DNA of 21,197 nucleotides from NCBI GenBank assembly GCA_964540005.1, contig CAZILN010000065.1, positions 1 to 21,197 on the forward strand. Reading direction: 5' to 3'. This document shows positions 1 to 7,500 of the stretch, piece after piece. Both the position numbers and the translations under genes were made by a program. Origin of the DNA: CAZILN01 sp964540005. Its GTDB lineage: Bacteria > Bacteroidota > Bacteroidia > Bacteroidales > SM23-62. Numbering within the stretch: the first letter of the stretch is position 1; each line of letters opens with the position of its first letter. The notes below the pieces were generated by a model. That model did no database searches and was not told where the DNA came from. It saw only the letters and a list, made by a program, of their open reading frames with translations.

Positions 1-1
1 C

Positions 2-1189
2 AATAACCTGCAAACCCCCTGGGAAACCTCATCACTGACCGGGGATTTTTATTTTGTGGACCAGAGAAGGGGCGGACCGGTTAATACAGCAGATGAATCA
101 GGGAATAATTCAGCGGAAAACCCGGTAGATGATGCCCTCCCTGAAGAAGATATTTATCGATCCTCCGTTGGTTCATTGGAGGCTACCTGGAAAGCCAGCG
201 AGGAAGGTTATTTTTTCTACATCAATGACGTGGATGAGTCATCCAATACTCAAAGTGACGGATTTAACAACAACCTTATTATATACCATCCGGAATCCGG
301 ACAAACTTTCCTGCTGGAACAGTTCTACCTTACTACAGACAATATTTTAAAACCTGCAAAACATATAGAATCTTCATCAGATGCTTTCTGGTGTGCCAAT
401 GAGAATGGATACTGGTTACTGGTAAAAGGTATGAACGTTGCCCTGACTTCAATCGATCTCTGGGTAGATAACAACCTGCTCGTGTTTGTCCCGGAAACAA
501 ACGAATATTACATTTTGCGGGACTATGAAAACAGGAAGGATCTTACCCTTCGCGCAGCCGAGAAGCTATTCACGAATAACAGCACCCTCTGGAGGGCCAG
601 TAATGGTTACTGGTTGTATCTGAACGGTGAATCCATAGCATCCCGTACCTATAACAGCTGGTCGGGGAATGACCTGATCGTTTATGACCAGGAGGGCAAA
701 GGCTCCTACCTGCTGAAGGATTATTATAACCGCAATGACAACAAATTAAGAGCCAGCTTCGTCCTGGCCGGCCCCGGGGTGATGACCTGGAAACGGGAAG
801 AAAACACTTATTATGTCTACCGCGACAACGTACTGATCTCCAATGACGCTAATTTATGCCTCTCGGGCAATGACCTGCTGATCTATGAAAAACCAACACA
901 GCAGACCATACTGTGCGAGGACTGGGCCAATCGTGGTGACGGACAAATCAGGGAGGCAGAGGTATTGTTCTCACCTACAGCTTCCTTCTGGCGAAGGGAC
1001 AGCGATACTTTTTTATTTTACCAGGAAGGGGAACTGGTGGAACGCAAACTTGAGACCAAACAGAAGAACGACGACCTGGAAGTTTATGACAGTGAATACG
1101 ATAAAACTTATATTTTCCCGGGATATGCCACTGTAGAGGATAACAAATTCAGGGCAGCGGTGCTGAAAACAGGAGTGGAATTCAGGTAA
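2..1189 (+). CDS. C-terminal part of a caspase-like (peptidase C14) protein with five C-terminal repeats
   Basis: The frame is open to the left window edge, so the N-terminus lies outside. The GTG at 56 is only an internal codon. The 18 residues before it read NNLQTPWETSSLTGDFYF, which resembles the closing strand of bacterial caspase-fold proteins (the PWxSSSLTGDFYF-type ending). By family knowledge the upstream part would then be a His/Cys cysteine protease domain; that is inference, because the catalytic residues are not visible. A Ser/Asn/Asp-rich linker of about 40 residues follows. The remaining 335 residues are five tandem repeats of 66-67 residues rich in Trp, Tyr and Asp. No membrane segment is visible. 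The gene converges on the TPR gene. The repeats match no family I can name; a binding or regulatory role is a guess. The coding assignment is secure, the caspase link moderately so. Confidence 0.7.
   Translation, partial: NNLQTPWETSSLTGDFYFVDQRRGGPVNTADESGNNSAENPVDDALPEEDIYRSSVGSLEATWKASEEGYFFYINDVDESSNTQSDGFNNNLIIYHPESGQTFLLEQFYLTTDNILKPAKHIESSSDAFWCANENGYWLLVKGMNVALTSIDLWVDNNLLVFVPETNEYYILRDYENRKDLTLRAAEKLFTNNSTLWRASNGYWLYLNGESIASRTYNSWSGNDLIVYDQEGKGSYLLKDYYNRNDNKLRASFVLAGPGVMTWKREENTYYVYRDNVLISNDANLCLSGNDLLIYEKPTQQTILCEDWANRGDGQIREAEVLFSPTASFWRRDSDTFLFYQEGELVERKLETKQKNDDLEVYDSEYDKTYIFPGYATVEDNKFRAAVLKTGVEFR
182..1186 (+). repeat. Five tandem 66-67-residue protein repeats
   Basis: Counting from codon 56, the anchor tryptophans are at residues 45, 112, 179, 245 and 312 (bases 188, 389, 590, 788 and 989), giving spacings of 67, 67, 66 and 67. 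Each unit has an opening W[KR]xxxxxY, an aromatic Y/F-x-Y strand, an internal [SN]GNDLLVYD-like turn (SGNDLIVYD in unit 3, SGNDLLIYE in unit 4), a YLLxDYxNRxD segment and a closing LRxAxxL. Units 2 to 4 are closest; units 1 and 5 have diverged. The DNA is not closely repetitive, so the duplication is old. The pattern of short strands and turns suggests a beta-rich repeat. Confidence 0.85.
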
Positions 1190-1276
1190 GTACCAGGCAT
1201 CCGGAAAATTGACGGCAGCTTATCAGGCTGTAATTATCAGGATTCTGATACACTAGTCCGGAAGGACATTACGTAA

Positions 1277-3502
1277 TCAGGCATTAATTTTCAGGTAGTC
1301 TATCATCAGGGGGATGTCAAATTCCTTGATCCCGTATCTGACCAGGTACCTGGTGTCTTCTTTCATAACCCCGGTATACCATTCCATATCCCTGTCTGCT
1401 ATCTGTATGCTTTTCATGTACATTTCTATAGCCCGCCCCTTGTTTCCCCGGCACCATTCGACATGTCCGAGGTTCATATAATCGTTCTTATTCTCATCAT
1501 TTTCGGCGGCTTTCAGGAAATATTTTTCGGCAGTGTCAAATTTGCCGAGCACAAAGGATGACCAGGCAATTGGCCTGTATATCTTATGGTTATCAGGATC
1601 CATATATTCCACCTTGAAGTAATATTTCAGCGCCTCTTCATAGTCTTCCCTGTCGAGATAAGTATGCCCGATAAATGTTTGTATCTGAAGATCATCCGGA
1701 TTAAGTTTCTGAATTTGCTGGTAATATTCGAGGGAGTTGTCATATTCTCCAAGTTTGCGGTAACAGTAGGCTATCTTTTTCAGCAGCCATTCTTTATCAC
1801 GATTAAAAAATTCTGCTTTATGATAGTACTCCAGGGCCTTCCTGAATTCCCCTATATTCTGGTAACTGTATGCGGTTTTTTCAAACAATTCTGCATTTTC
1901 TTCCGAAATACACAATCCTTCAAAAATCTTTATGACCCGGTCAAAATACCCCTTTTCAAAGTAAAACTCCCCTATATTCCTCAGAACGGAAGCATCCTCG
2001 ATCAATAATCTGAACAGGTTGGAATGTTGCAGGTCTATTTCATGAGAAAAGACATCATCAAACTCATTTTTAATAGGATGCAGCTTATGAAAGCGGTATA
2101 GATCCTGAAGGTATTGAGTGTAAATTGTTCTTTCTTTTAGCGTATTATCCAGCAATTCATCACTTTGTTCCATTTCATTCATCGCCTTGAGTTCCATGTT
2201 AAACAGCTCCATCATCATGTTTTTCTGCTGCGATGGCAAATACTTTATATTCAGACAGAATGAATACTTATCAGAGTTGCAAAGAAAAGAAGAACGCTCA
2301 AGGCCTTCCATGAACAGGTCCACATCAAAGGAGTCCGATTCGCCATCCAGGGTTTCGATAACCTCCTCGTTTTCCCTGTGAAAAGGCAGGAACCAGTTAT
2401 TGAAATAATTGAAAAAATTAAAGCGTTTCAGCATGGAAAATGCACTCATAAATACATCGGCTCCTTCCATCTGCATACTGGAAAACTGTTCGATCTTCGA
2501 ATACAGGTCCGGACTATCCTTAAAAACCGTCTCCCAGTCCGGGTTCTTGTCCTCAAAACTTTTGGCACTTATAATGTCTTCGAGATCCAGTTTTTCATCC
2601 AGCGTTGATTTCATTCTGATCATTTCAGGCAGGATCTCCTCCCTGATCTTCTTTGTCACCTTTTCCGTTTCCTTGGCCTTAAGAAACTGAATAATAACGG
2701 ATTCCATGCTTTTTTGCAGTTTCTTATTGTCTTTAACAACCTTAAGTCGTTGAACGATTTCAGGATAGAGGCTCAGCCTGTCATCATGAAAATAAAATCC
2801 CACGAACAGTCCGATCAGGGCACGTTCCCATACCTGTTCCTCCATGTTTTCATAAAAATCAAAAAGCAGGTTTACCTTGCTGGGATCAAAATGCCGTATG
2901 AGGGAGAGGGTGAGGGCACTAACCAGGATGGACTTATCATACCAGGGGATGATCTTTGCCTCATTGATCTTTTTGACCAGGCTGATCTCGGCATCCCTCA
3001 ATTTATCTGTCAGCAGGATGAGCTGGAATATATTGTTCAGGCTTCTCTTATATTCCTGTGATTGACCTGAGGAACCTGGGATATCTTCTCCCGAATCTTC
3101 AAGTATGTATTCTATCTCCTTGCGGAAAGTAAGGTTGTCGGCCATTTTGAGTGATTCCTGCTCTGACAGGACCGAACCGGAATTCATGACCGGTTTGGCC
3201 CGGTAATAGCTTATCAGATGCTGGTTATACAGGATATCCTCTTTAATATCATCGGCCAGGTCCAGTATTGATTTCTGCAGGTGGGCGTACACCTTTTCCT
3301 TTTCCGGATCGTCACCCATTTCAAATGAATACTTCAGGATGTTCCTGTAAATATCCGTCTGAGCATTGAGCTGCTGGCTCAGGTCCTTATCCCTGCACTG
3401 CTCGGCAAGTCCCGAAAGTACGTCAAAGGCATCCTTTATCTGCCTGTTTATGACAAATTCCTTTACCCTGTTGTGAAATTCCTTTAGCTCGGCATGTTTC
3501 AT
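1277..3502 (-). CDS. Large TPR-repeat protein, function unknown
   Basis: The ATG at 3502 gives about 741 residues; an in-frame TTG at 3514 would add four. No signal peptide or membrane helix is visible, so the product is probably cytoplasmic. The N-terminal two thirds are charged and helical with no motif I recognise. The C-terminal third carries at least four TPR units in a row; recognisable pieces are YSYQNIGEFRKALEYYHKAE, YCYRKLGEYDNSLEYYQQI, TYLDREDYEEALKYYFKVE and WSSFVLGKFDTAEKYFLKA, followed by a looser unit. TPR stacks bind protein partners, so a scaffold or adaptor role is likely, but no partner is evident. It converges with the caspase-like gene and diverges from the HepT-like gene, so it appears to be transcribed alone. 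Confidence 0.85.
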   Translation of the reverse strand: MKHAELKEFHNRVKEFVINRQIKDAFDVLSGLAEQCRDKDLSQQLNAQTDIYRNILKYSFEMGDDPEKEKVYAHLQKSILDLADDIKEDILYNQHLISYYRAKPVMNSGSVLSEQESLKMADNLTFRKEIEYILEDSGEDIPGSSGQSQEYKRSLNNIFQLILLTDKLRDAEISLVKKINEAKIIPWYDKSILVSALTLSLIRHFDPSKVNLLFDFYENMEEQVWERALIGLFVGFYFHDDRLSLYPEIVQRLKVVKDNKKLQKSMESVIIQFLKAKETEKVTKKIREEILPEMIRMKSTLDEKLDLEDIISAKSFEDKNPDWETVFKDSPDLYSKIEQFSSMQMEGADVFMSAFSMLKRFNFFNYFNNWFLPFHRENEEVIETLDGESDSFDVDLFMEGLERSSFLCNSDKYSFCLNIKYLPSQQKNMMMELFNMELKAMNEMEQSDELLDNTLKERTIYTQYLQDLYRFHKLHPIKNEFDDVFSHEIDLQHSNLFRLLIEDASVLRNIGEFYFEKGYFDRVIKIFEGLCISEENAELFEKTAYSYQNIGEFRKALEYYHKAEFFNRDKEWLLKKIAYCYRKLGEYDNSLEYYQQIQKLNPDDLQIQTFIGHTYLDREDYEEALKYYFKVEYMDPDNHKIYRPIAWSSFVLGKFDTAEKYFLKAAENDENKNDYMNLGHVEWCRGNKGRAIEMYMKSIQIADRDMEWYTGVMKEDTRYLVRYGIKEFDIPLMIDYLKINA

Positions 3503-3726
3503 CTTCTCATGCAATTAATACTGTTACAACAGCTGATACTGCTGTGGCAGTTTATGCTGCAATAATTTATGATGTTGCAGCTATTCATGCTATTGTATCA
3601 GAGCAATATACAAAAATTGACCCAAGTTGCATGGACAGACATTCTGTCATGATATATACCAGGCGGCTTCCCCTGATCCACAGGTCAAGAAAGACATTCT
3701 TTTTCCCCCTCCTTAATAACTTTAGT

Positions 3727-3734
3727 TATCTTTG
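3727..3734 (+). promoter_or_regulatory. Bacteroidota -7 promoter box upstream of the HepT/MntA/sensor block
   Basis: TATCTTTG matches the Bacteroidota -7 consensus TAnnTTTG exactly. It lies about 50 bases before the HepT-like start and would place transcription start near 3741. A T-rich stretch around 3699-3704 is the only candidate for the -33 box and is weak. The 3515-3726 stretch upstream holds a low-complexity run of GCTG/GCAG-like words and no gene I can support. Confidence 0.55.
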
Positions 3735-3778
3735 TAAATAGCTGGTTGGCAATAATAAATGGCAATAGCAAAACTTGA

Positions 3779-4195
3779 ATGGTGATGATTGATACAGAGG
3801 ACATTAGGTGGGAACAACGCTTCTCCAGTTTCAGGAAAGCATTATCCCAGTTACGCAAATTCATTGATAAAGGTGAATTATCCGAGCTTGAGGAACAGGG
3901 ACTTATTAAAGCATTCGAATATACATATGAACTGGCTTGGAATGTAATGAAAGATTATTACGAGTACCAGGGAGTAACAGACATCCAGGGAAGCAGGGAT
4001 GCCATCCGGCTGGCATTTGCGCGGGGAATGATAGATCAGGGGGAAAGCTGGATGAACATGATTGAAAGTCGCAAAAAAACTTCACATACCTATAATGAAG
4101 AAACAGCCCGTGAGATCTCTGAAACCATCGTGAACAGCTATTATAAGCTGTTTACTGATCTGGAAGAAAAAATGGATGGATGGATTTCCAGGTAA
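3779..4195 (+). CDS. HepT-like HEPN protein (HI0074-type nucleotidyltransferase partner)
   Basis: This is a 138-residue all-helical protein of the HI0074/HepT group, which pairs with a minimal nucleotidyltransferase. The helix FEYTYELAWNVMKDYYEYQG and the segment around RKKTSHTY are family hallmarks. The RX4HXY motif is intact: Arg98, His103 and Tyr105. In characterised HepT toxins this motif carries RNase activity, and the Tyr is the site AMPylated by the MntA partner; that role here is inferred from family knowledge. The MntA-like gene starts 25 bases downstream on the same strand. The ATG at 3779 is used, but the ATG at 3785 (third codon) is equally possible, because it overlaps the stop of a tiny leader frame. 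It could instead be a non-toxic HI0074-type helper. Confidence 0.85.
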   Translation: MVMIDTEDIRWEQRFSSFRKALSQLRKFIDKGELSELEEQGLIKAFEYTYELAWNVMKDYYEYQGVTDIQGSRDAIRLAFARGMIDQGESWMNMIESRKKTSHTYNEETAREISETIVNSYYKLFTDLEEKMDGWISR

Positions 4196-4220
4196 TTACA
4201 AATCCACAACCTTCGGTTTT

Positions 4221-4535
4221 ATGGAATATGGATTGAAGGATACTATCATAGACTTAATTATCAGGGTATTTGCTGATATTCCTGAGATAGAGCAGGCTAT
4301 TATTTACGGGTCCCGTGCAAAAGGTAACAACAGAAAAGGCTCTGATATTGATATTGTACTGAAAGGAGAAAAGCTGACATTGCAAGAGCTCAACAGATTA
4401 AGCCTGGCCCTGGATGATCTGCTTCTCCCATACACATTTGACCTGACCATTTATCACCGCATAAACAATCCTGAATTACTAGACCACATCAGTAGGGTTG
4501 GCAGGGTTCTTTATTTGGCCGAACCAGCAAGCTGA
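4221..4535 (+). CDS. MntA-like minimal nucleotidyltransferase
   Basis: A 104-residue Pol-beta-fold minimal nucleotidyltransferase. The signature GSX10DXD is complete: Gly30 and Ser31, then Asp42 and Asp44. A third acidic strand, YTFDLTIYH, lies near residue 86. In MntA/HepT systems this enzyme uses ATP to AMPylate and silence the HEPN partner, so it is the likely antitoxin of the gene before it. I chose the ATG at 4221 because the protein then opens directly on the first helix; an ATG at 4176 would overlap the HepT-like gene and add 15 unlikely residues. The stop at 4533-4535 is one base before the sensor ATG at 4537, so the sensor is probably translated from the same transcript. Confidence 0.88.
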   Translation: MEYGLKDTIIDLIIRVFADIPEIEQAIIYGSRAKGNNRKGSDIDIVLKGEKLTLQELNRLSLALDDLLLPYTFDLTIYHRINNPELLDHISRVGRVLYLAEPAS

Positions 4536-4536
4536 C

Positions 4537-7500
4537 ATGAGGACCAGCATCCAAATCTCACTGATAGCCATTTTTCTCTGCTGTTTCATCCCGGATCCGG
4601 CAACAGCACGCGACCTGGAAGAGATCAAACGCAGCGGCTTCATCCGTATTGCTTTCACAAACACTGACTATAATACCATCAACTATCCACTGGCCCTCGA
4701 ATTCGCCAAATACCTTAATGTCGAACTGGAAGAGGTAACCATAACATGGGAAGAGGCCTTCCGGATCAACGGAAAGATCCCCGAATATGTGACCACAAAT
4801 CCCGGTGTGGCTTATACCCCTGACATCTTCAGGGAGGTGGATGCAATTTTCAGCACCTTCACCATCCTGGAATGGAGAAAAAAGCTATTTGATTTTTCAG
4901 AAACCCTGCTGTCTGCAGAACTTATAATCATCTCAGGACAGGATGAATCGCCTAAAAGCCTGGAAGATCTGGCAGGGAAGACCATAGCCATGATGAAGGG
5001 AACAAGCTTTGAAACCAGGATTGCTGAGATCAATGACTATATAGGAGGAGGAATTACATCCCTGCTCACCGAAGACTCAGACGGAGCAAAACAACTGCTT
5101 GCCGACGGACAGGCCTGGGGTGTGATCCTGGATGCCGATGAAGCACTGAACTTTATGGTCCGTCACGATGGACAGTTCCAGATAGGTATTCCTATCAATC
5201 CCATCAGTAAAACAGCCTATGCCGTTGAAAAAGGGAACCCCCTGAGGAAAGAAATAGAAAGTTTTTTCGAGACCATTACAAATAACGGGGTTCTCGACCG
5301 GATCTTCAGCGAGATGTTCAATCTCAGTTATTCTGAATACACCGGTCAGATATCCAGGAATTTCCAGCTTGAGCCGCTTAAAAGGGACCTGGATGAGATC
5401 CTGCTGTCAAAAAAGATCGTGGTTGCCTTGCGGGACCGCAACTTTGTCTACCGTGAAGGGGGACAGAAACAATTTATGCATGCCCTGGCAGAAGAATTTG
5501 CAGATTACCTGGGGGTGCAGATGGAATTCGTTGTGACACCCTATTTCGCCAGATACTGGGAAACGGAACAGGAGGAGATCTTTAAGGACAGCAGCTACAC
5601 CCCGGAATGGTTCAATTACTTTGATATTGCCTGTGAAATAATGGCTCCTGATGACTGGAGAACCAATAAAGTGGACCTGGTGGGGATCTACCCTTCAGAA
5701 TATTCTGTCATCGGAAAAAAGGAAACAAAGATCACAGGCATAAAAGATATGAGAGACCTGTATGGTATCACCGGAAGGGGTACCATCTATGAACAGATCC
5801 TCCAGAATAATGGTATAGACAGCTTCTATTATGCCCCGGTAAATGATTTCCTTTCGGATGTGGAGTCGGGTAAAGCGGATTATACCATGATCTATAATGC
5901 ATTCTTCGAACTGTCGGATTATCCCGGACTCGAAGTGAAATTACCCATGGGCGAGGTAGAGGTATGCTGGGCCCTCAGAAAGGACCAGCCGGATCTGAAA
6001 GCGGAGCTTGAGGAGTTCCTGGACAGGTCACGGCAGAAGGGACTGACCAACATCCTTCTCAAGGCCATAAAGGGACAGTCCCTGCAAAATACCGACGACT
6101 TTATCAGCTCTTACTATGAAAGCCTGCAGACAGGCCATCTTCCCTATGTGCTTTACGGGGCCGAGGATGGCCTCCCTCAGGAAGATGTCTTCGCTATTTT
6201 CCAGGACCACCAGGGATATATGTGGTTCGGGACCAACTCGGGGGTGGCCCGGTACAACGGAAGGGAGATGAAGGCATTCAATACCGGTAACGGCCTGACC
6301 AGCAACACGGTCCTTGATATTGCGCAGGATTCATCCGGACTGATATATTTTGCTACTTCAAACGGGATCTCGGTCTTCGATGAAGATACACTAAGCCTTA
6401 GTTACCTGCCCGGGGTCTCATTCCGTTCTGTTTACATTGATCGCGACGATATCAAGTGGCTGCTGGGTGATGCTGGGATCTACAGGCTTGGCCCGGAGTC
6501 AGAACTGCTCCGCCTGAACGAATCCTTCCCCGAATTATCAGAAACTGTATATGCTATCAGGGAAGATACCCTTCATCATGAGAAATACATAGCCACTGCC
6601 GGAGGTGTGTTTACCTACTCCGAAAGTGACGGGAAGCTGGTAAAGGTCTTTGGAGAAAACTGTTATTCGCTTTTCATAGACATTAACGACAGCATCTGGA
6701 TCTCTACAAGGGACGGCCTGTACATCGCCGCCCTTGAAGATCTGCGAACGGGCCGGATGCCCCCGGACAGGATGCGGAGGCTGAACAGATGCCTGGGACT
6801 CTCAGACAAGATCGTAAACGAGATCTATCAGGACAGGTACGGCTCCACATGGCTCATAAGCGATTCCGAGATCCTCCGGGTATTCTCTACCAGCCAGAAA
6901 GGCATTAAATACGACAACGAGCGAGGGCTCAGAAACAATAACATCCTGTCCTTCTGGGTAGACTATGAAGACAATATCTGGATCGGTTTCAGCGGGGGAC
7001 TTCAGCGCCTGACCAACAAGAGGGGATTGAGGAACTTTTACCCCGGCATCATCAACTCGTATATTTATTCAATCTTCCAGGATCGCTACTCAAGGATCTG
7101 GATAGCCTCCTATAACGGACTGTATTATTATTCCGGGAACCAGCTGGTCCATTTTTCACCCAGGCTCTCCAGGGAGACCGAAAATTTCTGTGCCACGCTT
7201 CTTCCCACGGGAAACATACTGGCCGCCTCCACCGAAGGACTATTCGAAATTGATGCAAACAACCTGAATGTGGTCCGGCAGAGAAAATGGAAGGATTTCA
7301 TGTTCAACCTGGAGAACATAATGGTAACGGGGAAGGAGAAGATCTACCTGTTGACCGGGATGAAAGGGGTCGTTTATTACCTGGACAGCTTCCAGGCTCC
7401 TGTCCTCCATATTGAAAACAAGAAGACCAGTAATATTTACCAGTTGATTGACCTGAACGGGGTAATATTCGGTGGAAACAGGGATGAGATCATCATTATA

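Noticed and set aside
1200..1262. Possible bidirectional terminator between the caspase-like and TPR genes
   Set aside because: A 6-bp stem (TATCAG, loop GATT, CTGATA at 1235-1250) and two self-complementary TCCGGA words exist, but the stem is short and AT-rich and no T-run follows on either strand.
3544..3741. Small open frame on the + strand ahead of the HepT-like gene
   Set aside because: It starts with GTG in low-complexity DNA, its second half is arbitrary basic residues, and it runs through the predicted promoter.
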